Shown here: in pieces, positions 43,174-51,911 of the stretch
Numbering within the stretch: position 1 is the stretch's first letter
How the letters are laid out: every line of letters begins with the position of its first letter
Source: Mesobacillus jeotgali
GTDB taxonomy: Bacteria; Bacillota; Bacilli; Bacillales; Cytobacillaceae
Length of the DNA stretch: 64,000 bases
Reading direction: 5' to 3'
Assembly: GCF_014856545.2 (NCBI RefSeq)
Contig: NZ_CP109811.1
Location: 2,908,001 to 2,972,000 of the forward strand
Position numbers and translations under genes: made by a program
Notes under the pieces: generated by a model
What the model saw: the letters and a program-made list of their open reading frames with translations, nothing else
Database searches by the model: none
Told to the model about the DNA's origin: nothing

Positions 43174-43380
43174 TTATCCAATTAAATTCTGACTGTGGTT
43201 GTTGACCACTTCAAGAACCTTAGTCTCCTGCTCCATATCACTTTGACAAATTGGGCATGCGGGGACATTGCTGCTTTTAAAGTTGTCGCGAACCCAGCAA
43301 TTGCAATCATCAGAAGTACATACCCATATTTTCGTTTCAGCTGTTACGATCTCTTCAGGCGGTTTTCTTCCAAATGCCAT
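43174..43380 (-). CDS. ydjO: YdjO-like zinc-ribbon protein
   Basis: A 68-residue protein with four cysteine positions (VCTSDDCNCWVRDNF and CPICQSDM), matching cold-inducible YdjO of Bacillus from memory. A zinc ribbon is likely; the function is not known. It faces the tRNA-Leu gene, with no clear terminator of its own before that gene's. Confidence 0.75.
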   Translation of the reverse strand: MAFGRKPPEEIVTAETKIWVCTSDDCNCWVRDNFKSSNVPACPICQSDMEQETKVLEVVNNHSQNLIG

Positions 43381-43451
43381 TTCCTCACGCTCCTATAGTT
43401 TGATTATGGTCCTTTTCCATTTTGCATGTTTTCAATGTTTCAGTTACTTCT

Positions 43452-43569
43452 GGATCATTCGAAAATCAGCAAAACACCCAAAAAGACCTTATCATCGTTC
43501 GATTGATAAAAAAATTCATTTGTTATAAAAAGCCGGCAAATGAAACTTTTTATAATAAATGAATGATCC
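43452..43569. repeat. Nested inverted repeat
   Basis: Outer arms GGATCATTC/GAATGATCC enclose an 18-bp inner stem at 43515-43532 and 43546-43563 (TTCATTTGTTATAAAAAG with one G-U pair). It lies in the 414-base gap between the ydjO-like and LysE-family genes, which otherwise shows no gene. Confidence 0.65.
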
Positions 43570-43794
43570 GAAAGTTGATATCTATTCCATTTTACCACAC
43601 TTTCTTATTTTTACCAAAAGTGACACACCAGCAGTTGCCTGCGCAACAGTTACTAGTATATTCTTTTCATTTTAAATTTATTAAGACTGCCATAAAAAAA
43701 ATTTGTGTTTCTGCAAAAACAGGTTGTACGCCTCCATAAATTTGAATAGAAATAGTACAAGCAAATTACGATTGACTATTGGAGGTATTTTAAA

Positions 43795-44415
43795 GTGAAT
43801 GTCTTCTTGGGTTATATTTTCCTTGGATTATCTCTGGCCGCCCCTATTGGCCCTGTTAATGCAGCACAGATGGACAAAGGGATCAAGAGCGGTTTTTTTC
43901 AGGCATGGCTTCTTGGCCTGGGCGCACTTACAGCTGATATCATTTATATGCTGACTGTCTATCTTGGTGTAGTTAAATACCTCGAGACTCCATTCATGCA
44001 ATCCTTTCTCTGGCTGTTCGGATTCTTTGTCTTGATGTATACAGGTATCGAGACAATTATCGGCTCTGGCAAAATTGTCATGAATAATCGAAGTGAAGAA
44101 TCGGGTTTTAAATCATTCTTATCCGGATTTATCATGTCTATTTCCAACCCGCTGACCATTTTATTTTGGCTGGGTATTTACGGATCAGTCCTTGCCAAGA
44201 CTGCTTCCTCGTACGGTACTGGCGAACTAGTAATTTACAGCTTTGGGATTATACTCGGCCTTATTCTCTGGGATGTCGTTATGGCCGCAATCTCCAGCAG
44301 CTTCCGAAAGCTGCTTACCACAAGGTTGCTTACGGTCATTTCACTATTATCCGGGATTTCGCTTATTGGCTTTGCCCTATTTTTCGGATATCAAGCATTG
44401 AAGCTATTCCTTTGA
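43795..44415 (+). CDS. LysE/RhtB-family amino-acid exporter (paralogue)
   Basis: A 206-residue exporter with about six membrane helices. It reads YIFLGLSLAAPIGPVNAAQMDKGIKSGF and GFIMSISNPLTILFWLGIYG, nearly the same as the gene at 42185-42817 across the whole length. GTG start at 43795, behind TTGGAGGT. A CCTCCA sequence 60 bases upstream can pair with this site. Array C follows it. Confidence 0.88.
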   Translation: MNVFLGYIFLGLSLAAPIGPVNAAQMDKGIKSGFFQAWLLGLGALTADIIYMLTVYLGVVKYLETPFMQSFLWLFGFFVLMYTGIETIIGSGKIVMNNRSEESGFKSFLSGFIMSISNPLTILFWLGIYGSVLAKTASSYGTGELVIYSFGIILGLILWDVVMAAISSSFRKLLTTRLLTVISLLSGISLIGFALFFGYQALKLFL

Positions 44416-44435
44416 AAAATAGTGCTTCTATTAAT

Positions 44436-44712
44436 TCTGAAAAGCTGTCACAATAACGGATTCTTGACAGCTTTGACTTCGTTTCTTGAAAAGCTGTCAC
44501 AATAACCGCTGTTTCTTGACAGCTTTGACCGTGTTTCCTGAAAAGCTGTCACAATAACACTAGATTCTTGACAGCTTTGACCGTGTTTCTTAAAAAGCTG
44601 TCACAATAACGGCGGATTCTTGACAGCTTTGGCCGTGTTTCAGAAAAGCTGTCACAATAATAACGGATTCTTGACAGCTTTGACCGTGTTTCTTGAAAAG
44701 CTGTCACAATAA
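44436..44712. repeat. 52-bp tandem repeat array C (half unit plus five units)
   Basis: Units start at 44461, 44513, 44565, 44617 and 44668 (spacings 52, 52, 52, 51), preceded by a half unit. Sequence as in array A: TTCTTGACAGCTTTG, then AAAAGCTGTCACAATAAC; the inner part is mostly ACCGTGTTTC. The TGACAGCTTT/AAAGCTGTCA dyad is present in each. The rest of the gap to 44924 shows only a GCCCC/GGGGC hairpin. Confidence 0.95.
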
Positions 44713-44924
44713 AGATATCTCTCCGGTCTCTGCCCCAGTACATGCAACGGGGCTAATAAACCCATGTTTTGTTCCAGATTGTGATTCCCACGTAATACTA
44801 TGTTTTCATTAAGTTTGAAAGCTGCTTTTTATTCGGCAAATCTTCCCCTTGCTTCGAATTCCTTGATTGTTTTTGATGTTTTCGATATATAATAGAGGTG
44901 ACAAAATTAAAAGGATGAGCATTC

Positions 44925-45236
44925 ATGAATATTACAGGACATACTGTCGAGCTTCTTGAAGATCCATTTGGGCTTCTGTCAGGAAGCAGATATGAATATT
45001 TCCTAAATATCGAGGTAGACGAAGAGGACGAGCTCTATACTGAAAAAGGCTTGCTGTTAAAGGTGCTATTTTTGGTGGACGGGGAAGATAGACGGATTAT
45101 GCAAAGCTATTTCATTGAACAGGAAACAGAAAAGGTTCTGGATTTTGAACTTGAGGAAGATGAAGAGGTACAAGTGAAAAAGTATTGTGAGGAAAACTTG
45201 CCTGCTGAGGATGAAAACGAAGAGGAAACAAATTAA
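44925..45236 (+). CDS. DUF6509-like small acidic protein
   Basis: A 103-residue protein, MNITGHTVELLEDPFGLLSG, with an acidic C-terminus rich in Glu. It resembles DUF6509 proteins of Bacillus from memory; no function is known. A TATAAT at about 44890 could be its -10. Ends at a bidirectional terminator. Confidence 0.68.
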   Translation: MNITGHTVELLEDPFGLLSGSRYEYFLNIEVDEEDELYTEKGLLLKVLFLVDGEDRRIMQSYFIEQETEKVLDFELEEDEEVQVKKYCEENLPAEDENEEETN

Positions 45237-45261
45237 AAAAGAGCAGAATCTGCTCTTTTTT
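45235..45261. terminator. Bidirectional terminator
   Basis: AAAAAAGAGCAG/CTGCTCTTTTTT with loop AAT, between convergent genes. Confidence 0.93.
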
Positions 45262-45268
45262 AATTTAC

Positions 45269-45664
45269 TTATACTTCTACTGCTTTTCCTTCCTCAACGA
45301 TGTGATAAAGGAGATGGGCAAGATGCTGAACAGGTCCAAGCTCCCCCTCTTCTTCGTTAAGTTCTTCAGTAAATTCCAGATCATTCAGGTATAATGCTGA
45401 AAACTCATAGAAATCCTTCAGTTCGAAGCCGTAGCAATTCGATGGCTCTTCCTTCTGCTCCTCATATTGAAGCATTAAATAATACTCCTTGCCATTTATA
45501 TCTTCCGCATCAAAAAAGACAAAGAAACCAATATTCGTATCCAGGTCAAACAAGTGTCGTGTTCCGCCCTCAGTAGCCTGCTCATAATCTTCACTGCTTA
45601 ATTTCTGGACTTTCATCGTTTCGACCTGGTCTTCTGCGTGAAATTTCACTTCAAAGGTTTTCAT
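45269..45664 (-). CDS. Acidic hypothetical protein
   Basis: A 131-residue protein, acidic throughout, starting MKTFEVKFHAED with alternating beta pattern and a C-terminal helix (PVQHLAHLLYHIVEEG). I do not recognise the family. The ATG at 45664 lies about ten bases after AGGAG; the GTG at 45676 is inside that site. Not obviously linked to its neighbours. Confidence 0.6.
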   Translation of the reverse strand: MKTFEVKFHAEDQVETMKVQKLSSEDYEQATEGGTRHLFDLDTNIGFFVFFDAEDINGKEYYLMLQYEEQKEEPSNCYGFELKDFYEFSALYLNDLEFTEELNEEEGELGPVQHLAHLLYHIVEEGKAVEV

Positions 45665-45711
45665 TGTTGAATACACTCCTGTCTATTTTTCACAAATTGA
45701 TTAGATTCTTT

Positions 45712-46197
45712 TTAAAAGAAAATATGCTCTGCGTTAATTCTTTCTCCGACAGTCAGGATACCATAAGAGAATTGCTGCTGTCTCCTTTTGTCAGTCGGTG
45801 AACCTGGATTAAAGACCGTTACACCATCGATTTCCTTCAGGACGGGAATATGGGAATGGCCATAGATTATACAATCCACCTCGTCTGCTGTAAATGTTTC
45901 AACTGCCCTTTTTTCAGTTGTTTTACCAGTGCCGTGGCCATGGACTATACCAATACGAAAATTGCCTGCCTGGAGGATCTCTTTTGTTTTTAGCAGACTC
46001 TTAAGTTCCTGGCCATCCACATTACCGGTCACGCCGATAACCGGGCCAAACTGATTAAGCTCATTATATAGCTCCACGGTCTGCCAATCGCCAGCATGAA
46101 TAATATAATCGCAATCTTGCAGGTCAATGAGAAGCTTCTCAGGCAGCTGCTTTGCTTTTTTAGGCATATGAGTGTCAGAAATGACCACTATTTTCAT
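45712..46197 (-). CDS. YfcE/YsnB-type metallophosphoesterase
   Basis: A 161-residue calcineurin-like phosphoesterase. Metal-binding motifs: VVISDTHMP, HAGDWQ, GVTGNVDG, GIVHGHG and YGHSHIP, then NPGSPTDKRR. Such proteins hydrolyse phosphodiesters with Mn or Ni. The start is probably the ATG 46197 (MKIVVISDTH), although GTG 46209 lies nearer to GGGAG. Confidence 0.88.
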   Translation of the reverse strand: MKIVVISDTHMPKKAKQLPEKLLIDLQDCDYIIHAGDWQTVELYNELNQFGPVIGVTGNVDGQELKSLLKTKEILQAGNFRIGIVHGHGTGKTTEKRAVETFTADEVDCIIYGHSHIPVLKEIDGVTVFNPGSPTDKRRQQQFSYGILTVGERINAEHIFF

Positions 46198-46257
46198 GGC
46201 TGGACACACACTCCCTTCGCCTGCTAGTCCCTTTTATGTTACCCTGGTGAGAATGGA

Positions 46258-46788
46258 TTAACCTTTCTCAGGATCTTTATATTTAGTGACATTAAAATAA
46301 TCCTTCGTATCATTATAACTGTTGAACTCGATATCGAGGTCATGAAAATATCGGTGAAGCTGAAGTAAGATTTTCTTATCTCTAGTTCCTTCTTCAACAG
46401 TTCTTGAATAATTGGATATCGTATCAAAATCAGCCTGGAGCGCAGTATTGTCTGTTTCGACAGTTGCCAAAACTGAGATGATTTCAGAAGCGATCTCTCT
46501 TTGCTCCTCCCAATCAACCGTATCTATCCTGTCCCAACCGAGGGTATCATTATATTTAGTGTGAAATTCACGAATAAAGCCGCCAACTGTTGAGTAGTCT
46601 TCATGCTTTGAATCTTCATGAAATAACGCGACAGTCTGGCCTCCGTTTTTAAGGCTGGTTCCATCCCTGGCATCTTGATGACTCCTATTCTCCCACATTG
46701 TATAGCCAGCATATAACCCAAAAGCCAGCAAGAACAGACTTGCAGGTAGAACCATAGGTTTCCATTTGTTCTTACTCTTCTTCTCCAT
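46258..46788 (-). CDS. Membrane-anchored hypothetical protein
   Basis: A 176-residue protein: basic N-terminus (MEKKSKNKWKP), one membrane helix (about residues 11-30, MVLPASLFLLAFGLYAGYTM), then a mostly acidic, helical extracytoplasmic part ending KYKDPEKG. No known motif. The ATG at 46788 follows GGGGGCAGG; the frame upstream of it lacks such a site. Confidence 0.62.
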   Translation of the reverse strand: MEKKSKNKWKPMVLPASLFLLAFGLYAGYTMWENRSHQDARDGTSLKNGGQTVALFHEDSKHEDYSTVGGFIREFHTKYNDTLGWDRIDTVDWEEQREIASEIISVLATVETDNTALQADFDTISNYSRTVEEGTRDKKILLQLHRYFHDLDIEFNSYNDTKDYFNVTKYKDPEKG

Positions 46789-46931
46789 CTGCCTGCCCCC
46801 TGTTAAAAACTCTTCATTTTTACTCCGCAACTGAACCTATGATTAATATTATTTGACACCCATCCCGAAAAACCTTTTTATGTTCTTCCATTTACGTCCC
46901 AGCAATAAATTAACAATGAGGAGGAATGATT

Positions 46932-47984
46932 ATGTACTTGAACTTTGGAAAGGTGCGCCCTTACTTAACAACAAGAAGCCTTAACCCTGAGAATCAGGAA
47001 ACTCCGATTCACTTTATTTCTTTTCTTCAGCCGGTTGCTGAGCCTCTATTTTACCGCCGTAATCATTTTCCTTATCCGATTTTAACACCAGAGTCATTCA
47101 CGCTGACAATTTCCGGCTCAGTTGATCACACTTTACAATTCCATTACTCTGAATTTTTGAAGCTGCCATCTAAATCAAACAGGGTGCTCATTGAATGTTC
47201 AGGAAATAAAAGGGCCAGCTTCAAAGAAAAAGTCTTTGGTGAGCAGTGGGAAGATGGCGCAATGGGTGAGGGAATTTGGAAGGGAGTTCCTTTGAAAACC
47301 TTGCTTGAGTACGCCGGAATTAAAAAAGGTGTATCTGATGTCGTTTTTAGAGGAAGAGACGCAGGCATCAAGAACATTAAGTATATCCACTTTGAAAGAA
47401 GTTTGCCAATTGCGAAGGCCCTTAATCCTGAAGTAATGATTGCATATGAGTACAACGGGAAACCGATCCCCCATAAACACGGTTTTCCCTTCCGGCTGAT
47501 TGTTCCAGGGTGGTACGGGATGGCTTCCGTTAAATGGCTTAATGAAATCATTCTGATTAAAGACAAATTTACAGGGCCTTTTCAGAGTGATGATTATGTT
47601 TATTATTATAAAAATGGTACTTCTGAGCCAGTCACCACAAACAGAGTAAATTCAACAATTCAGCAGCCGCTTGATAAACAGTTAGTTAAAAAAGGAACTT
47701 ACGAAATTAGAGGGATTGCCTGGACAGGGTCAGGGGTTATCTCAAAAGTGGAAATAAGCTTTGATAATGGAGCTAATTGGGAGCCAGCCAGGCTGGATAC
47801 CCACCCTGTAGAAAATCGAACTGTTTCTTGGAGTTACGTGAAGGAATTTAAACACGGAAATGTATATCATATATCAGTCAGGGCATCTGATAGCGAAGGT
47901 AACACGCAGCCTTCAGAAGCTGTCTGGAACGAGAAAGGCTATGGTTACAATGCAGTTATGCAAATTAATGTAAAGGCAGAATGA
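46932..47984 (+). CDS. Sulfite-oxidase-family molybdopterin protein
   Basis: A 350-residue protein with the sulfite oxidase fold. The Mo-ligand Cys is in LIECSGNKRASF (near residue 95); other cofactor contacts are in GEGIWKGVPLKTLLEYAGI, HKHGFPFRLIVPGWYGMASVKWL. The C-terminal Mo-co dimerisation domain follows (YEIRGIAWTGSGVISKVEISFD). No signal peptide, so it is likely cytosolic. The electron partner is not in the window. ATG at 46932 with GAGGAGG upstream; a strong terminator follows. Confidence 0.88.
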   Translation: MYLNFGKVRPYLTTRSLNPENQETPIHFISFLQPVAEPLFYRRNHFPYPILTPESFTLTISGSVDHTLQFHYSEFLKLPSKSNRVLIECSGNKRASFKEKVFGEQWEDGAMGEGIWKGVPLKTLLEYAGIKKGVSDVVFRGRDAGIKNIKYIHFERSLPIAKALNPEVMIAYEYNGKPIPHKHGFPFRLIVPGWYGMASVKWLNEIILIKDKFTGPFQSDDYVYYYKNGTSEPVTTNRVNSTIQQPLDKQLVKKGTYEIRGIAWTGSGVISKVEISFDNGANWEPARLDTHPVENRTVSWSYVKEFKHGNVYHISVRASDSEGNTQPSEAVWNEKGYGYNAVMQINVKAE

Positions 47985-47986
47985 AG

Positions 47987-48021
47987 AAACCCAGGTGCAG
48001 TGTACCTTTGCACCTGGGTTT
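47987..48021. terminator. Terminator between convergent genes
   Basis: A 13-bp perfect stem AAACCCAGGTGCA/TGCACCTGGGTTT with nine-base loop. Confidence 0.85.
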
Positions 48022-48024
48022 ATA

Positions 48025-48921
48025 TTAATTCAACTCATTCTGCTGAATATAAAAAATGATCAATTGATCCAATAATTGATTCAATTCGGTAAACTTAAAG
48101 CCAAACCCAGAAGCAAGTGAAGTGTCAATCGACCACGAGCCAGGCAATGCATACGGGGAGACCGTGCCGTTTTCGGCGCTATCCTCCACGATCGCTTCTT
48201 TATTGGCCCTCAAAGCAATTTTATCAACCAATTCTTTCAAACTAATATCTCCTGCAGACCCAGGATTGATTGGCCCCTCAAAACTTGACCTCCCGATATC
48301 CAACAAAAAATCGGCTGCTTCATCTGCGTGGATGAAGCTATAGCGCAAATCAGGTTTCGGTATACCTAATGGTTGTCCTGAAAGTATTTTATCTACATGG
48401 AACTTCAGGCGTTCAGTGTAATCGTCTTCTGAAACGACAATCGGAAAACGGACGGAAACGACCTCAAAATATCCAATCTGATGAAATACCGCTTCTGAGG
48501 CTCTTTTCGCCTCTCTATAGCCTTCATACCCTGGGTATTCTTTGCGGCTTTTGTATTCTATCGGATATGTATATGCATTAAAATTACTCTCTGCATGAAG
48601 CGTGCCAAACTCATATACCGCTTGGGTGGAGGTGAAAATATAGCGGTCCGCTTTCCCCTTTAATGCCTCTGCTGTATCCCTTGCCTCCATTGGCGAAAAA
48701 CAAGATTGGTCATACACCAGATCCCACTTTTTGCCCTCGAATGCTGCTGTCATCGTCTCTTTATTTTCCCGATCAATCACCATCCGATTTACTTTTTCAC
48801 CAAAAGGATCACTTTTCGTTCCCCTGGTGGCAATAGTTACCTCATCACCATGATCAATCAGCTTTTGCACCAGCTTTTTTCCAAAATACTGGGTTCCTCC
48901 AAGCACAAGAATTTTTCTCAT
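48025..48921 (-). CDS. NAD-dependent epimerase/dehydratase-type SDR
   Basis: A 298-residue extended SDR. N-terminal nucleotide site ILVLGGTQYFGKKL, TSTQAVYE, and the active-site tyrosine pattern in YEGYREAKRASEAVF (Y-x3-K). The substrate is unknown; relatives act on nucleotide sugars or flavonoids. Faces the sulfite-oxidase gene and shares its terminator. Confidence 0.87.
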   Translation of the reverse strand: MRKILVLGGTQYFGKKLVQKLIDHGDEVTIATRGTKSDPFGEKVNRMVIDRENKETMTAAFEGKKWDLVYDQSCFSPMEARDTAEALKGKADRYIFTSTQAVYEFGTLHAESNFNAYTYPIEYKSRKEYPGYEGYREAKRASEAVFHQIGYFEVVSVRFPIVVSEDDYTERLKFHVDKILSGQPLGIPKPDLRYSFIHADEAADFLLDIGRSSFEGPINPGSAGDISLKELVDKIALRANKEAIVEDSAENGTVSPYALPGSWSIDTSLASGFGFKFTELNQLLDQLIIFYIQQNELN

Positions 48922-49040
48922 CGAAAATCCCCCTTTTCTATAACTTTATTCTTCCTAAGCTCCAGAATCTCCTTTAAAAATAATCCAAACAAAAACCGGC
49001 CACATTATGATGGCCGGCTGTGTAATCTGTGCTTGTTTCT

Positions 49041-49913
49041 TTAAGCTTGTTTCTTTTCCTTAGCCTTTGGTTTAGCAGCTGTTTTCTTCTTCTTTGCTGA
49101 CGCTGGAGCTGGCGCTGGCGCTGGCTCTTTCTTTTTCTCAGGCTTGGTACGGTCGATAGAAGCCTGAAGTGCGGCCATAAGATCTGTGACATTGGAGACC
49201 GGCTCTTTTTCGGTAGGAGTGACCAGTTCTTTGCCAGTCCTTTTTGCTTCGATTAACTCCAGTAAAGCGGTACGATAATCATCTTTATATTTTTCTGGTT
49301 CAAACTCGGTTGTCAGCTGATCAATGAGCATGATGGCAGTGTCCAGTTCCTTTTCCGTCACTTTATCTTCTTCTGGTACATTCGGCACGTCTACTGCGTT
49401 TCTGACTTCATCCGGGAAATGAATGGTCTCCATGACGAGCGTATTGTTATAAACGCGCACCACTGCAAGCTGCTCCTTTGCCCGAATAATTATTTTGGCA
49501 ATTCCCACCTTCTGCGATTCTTCAAGAGCTTTCCTGAGTAAAGAATAGGCCTTACCGCCGCCTTCGTTCGGAGACATGAAATAGCTGCGTTGAAAATAAA
49601 TCGGATCAATTTCCGTAATTTTTACAAAGTCGATTATTTCCACGGCTTTATCTTCATTTTCTTTCCTTAACGATTCAAGATCCTCATCTTCAAGGACGAC
49701 AAACTTACCTTTTGTGTATTCATAAGCCTTAACGATGTCTTCATTTTTCACTTCCACATCGCACACTGGGCAAGTTTTCTCATATTTTATTGGCGAGTGG
49801 CACTCTTTATGAAGAGTTCTCAGCTTGATGTCCCGATCCTCAGTCGCTGCATGAAGCTTGACCGGGATATTGACGAGCCCGAAGCTGATACTCCCTTTCC
49901 AGATTGTATGCAT
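49041..49913 (-). CDS. ku: DNA end-binding protein Ku
   Basis: A 290-residue bacterial Ku for non-homologous end joining. It begins MHTIWKGSISFGLVNIPVKL and has CPVCDVEV, IDFVKITEIDPIYFQRSYFM and a Lys/Ala/Pro-rich basic tail (about residues 250-290) that in other Ku proteins affects threading and LigD contact. AAGGTGGAG precedes the ATG at 49913. It lies head to head with ligD, with 137 bases between them. Confidence 0.96.
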   Translation of the reverse strand: MHTIWKGSISFGLVNIPVKLHAATEDRDIKLRTLHKECHSPIKYEKTCPVCDVEVKNEDIVKAYEYTKGKFVVLEDEDLESLRKENEDKAVEIIDFVKITEIDPIYFQRSYFMSPNEGGGKAYSLLRKALEESQKVGIAKIIIRAKEQLAVVRVYNNTLVMETIHFPDEVRNAVDVPNVPEEDKVTEKELDTAIMLIDQLTTEFEPEKYKDDYRTALLELIEAKRTGKELVTPTEKEPVSNVTDLMAALQASIDRTKPEKKKEPAPAPAPASAKKKKTAAKPKAKEKKQA

Positions 49914-50050
49914 AACGTTCTCCACCTTATCGTTTTAATACTAATTTGCTTAATAATTGGTTTATCATGCGTTAAAACATTTCCCAGTGTACTAGGATGC
50001 AGCCAAACAGGAACAATATAAATAGTCACTGGTGTGAAAGGATGGGGAAA

Positions 50051-51886
50051 ATGCTTAAACCAATGCTCCCTACACTGGCATTTGAAGCGCCACAGGGGGA
50101 AGAATGGCGTTATGAGATTAAATTTGATGGCTTCCGTGCGTTATTGACATGGGATTCTGAAATTGAACTGACAAGCCGCAATGGTAAACCGCTGCTCCCT
50201 TTGTTCCCAGAATTAGAAAACTTCCTTACTGCCAACAAGGAAAAGTTCCAGCCATTTTTGCCTCTGACATTGGACGCTGAGCTGGTTTATTTGGAGAATC
50301 CCTACAAAGCCAATTTCGGGGCGATTCAAATCAGAGGAAGAATGAGGTCAAAGGATAAAATTAAATCTGAAGCTGACAGGAATCCATGCAGGCTTATGGT
50401 TTTCGACCTTTTGAAGGTAAAAGGAAAAAATATAGCCTCTGAAAGCTACAAAGGCAGGAGGACAAAGCTTCATTCCCTGTTTTCCGAGCTGGATCTGCCA
50501 CTCTCTCCCAACCACCAAAACCCCGACTTAGTCCAGCTTATCCCGAGTGAAAGGGATTTGAAGAGCTTATGGGAAAAAGTCGTCATTTACGATGGGGAAG
50601 GTATCATTGCCAAACAACAGAATAGCAAATGGGAGGAAGGAAAACGGACGGAAGCGTGGATTAAATCGAAAAACTGGAAGTATGTTTCCTGCTTTGTCAC
50701 GGCTTATGAAAAGTCCAACGGATACTTTTATATCTCAGTTTACAAGGATTCAAAAATACATCAAATTGGGCTGGTAATCTTCGGGTTTAAGCCCGAAGAA
50801 AAAAATGCCCTTCATCAAATCATCAAGCAAAATAAAAGTAGTGAAGATGCTCAATTTATTTATGTGGAACCAGGAATCTGTCTTGATGTAAAGTATCTGG
50901 AAATATATGAGGATCAGCTTCGCGAGCCTCATTTTCATCAATTCCGTTTCGATTTAAGTCCTGATACCTGTACTTATGAAAAGTTTGTTTTCCAACAAAA
51001 GAACCTGCCTCCGGATATTGAAATCACGCACCCCGATAAACCGATTTGGGAAGAACCGCCAATCCAAAAGGTGGATTACATCCATTATTTAAGGGAGATT
51101 TCTCCTTATATGCTTCCATTCCTGGAGGACCGGCTGTTAACTGTTATCCGCTATCCTCACGGCATGTTTGGCGAAGCCTTTTACCAAAAAAACGTTCCAG
51201 ATTACGCACCGGATTTTGTCCAGACCGCAAAATCGGAAGGGATCGAATATATTGTCTGCAATAATATGAAAACGTTGCTTTGGCTCGGGAATCAAATTGC
51301 CATTGAGTTTCATATCCCCTTCCAGAAAATCAACAGCAAGGGACCGGATGAAATAGTCTTTGACCTGGACCCGCCATCGAGGGAAGATTTCCATTTAGCG
51401 ATTAAGGCTGCTGTTTATATCAAAGAGGTGCTGGATGAATTAAAATTGATCAGCTTTATCAAGACTTCTGGGAATAAAGGACTCCAGGTGTACATCCCGC
51501 TCCCGGATAACCATTATAGCTACGATGATACAAGATTGTTTACCTCCTTTATCGCGAACTACCTTGTATCAAAGGAACCGGAATCATTTACAATTGAAAG
51601 ACTGAAGAAAAACAGGGGCAGCCGATTATATGTGGATTACATCCAGCATGCTGAAGGCAAAACGATTGTCAGTCCCTATTCCGCTCGCGGAAAATCACAT
51701 GCAGGTGTGGCCACTCCGTTATTTTGGGAAGAAGTGAATGAGAATCTAAGAATTGAGGATTTCCATTTAGGAACGATCATCCAGCGCGTGCAAAAGTCAG
51801 GCTGTCCGTTCAGGACTTATTTTGCAGCTAAAGCAGAACAGAATTTCAATCCAGTTCTGGAGGTTCTGAAGTCAAAAAAATCCTGA
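50051..51886 (+). CDS. ligD: ATP-dependent DNA ligase/polymerase LigD
   Basis: A 611-residue NHEJ enzyme, the same length as B. subtilis LigD (YkoU). The N-terminal ligase domain has the adenylated Lys in YEIKFDGFRAL (residue 24), DAELVYL, and DGEGIIAKQQ. The C-terminal polymerase domain has TVIRYPHG, FDLDPPSRED and IKTSGNKGLQVYIPL. No nuclease domain. The ATG at 50051 follows GGATGGGG. Divergent from ku; in B. subtilis both are made in the forespore, but no clear sigma-G promoter is visible here. Confidence 0.95.
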   Translation: MLKPMLPTLAFEAPQGEEWRYEIKFDGFRALLTWDSEIELTSRNGKPLLPLFPELENFLTANKEKFQPFLPLTLDAELVYLENPYKANFGAIQIRGRMRSKDKIKSEADRNPCRLMVFDLLKVKGKNIASESYKGRRTKLHSLFSELDLPLSPNHQNPDLVQLIPSERDLKSLWEKVVIYDGEGIIAKQQNSKWEEGKRTEAWIKSKNWKYVSCFVTAYEKSNGYFYISVYKDSKIHQIGLVIFGFKPEEKNALHQIIKQNKSSEDAQFIYVEPGICLDVKYLEIYEDQLREPHFHQFRFDLSPDTCTYEKFVFQQKNLPPDIEITHPDKPIWEEPPIQKVDYIHYLREISPYMLPFLEDRLLTVIRYPHGMFGEAFYQKNVPDYAPDFVQTAKSEGIEYIVCNNMKTLLWLGNQIAIEFHIPFQKINSKGPDEIVFDLDPPSREDFHLAIKAAVYIKEVLDELKLISFIKTSGNKGLQVYIPLPDNHYSYDDTRLFTSFIANYLVSKEPESFTIERLKKNRGSRLYVDYIQHAEGKTIVSPYSARGKSHAGVATPLFWEEVNENLRIEDFHLGTIIQRVQKSGCPFRTYFAAKAEQNFNPVLEVLKSKKS

Positions 51887-51905
51887 GGAACTTCCTCAGG
51901 ATTTT
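51877..51905. terminator. Bidirectional terminator overlapping the ligD stop
   Basis: AAAATCCTGAGGAA/TTCCTCAGGATTTT with a one-base loop, between convergent ligD and dapF. Confidence 0.9.
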
Positions 51906-51911
51906 CTATGT

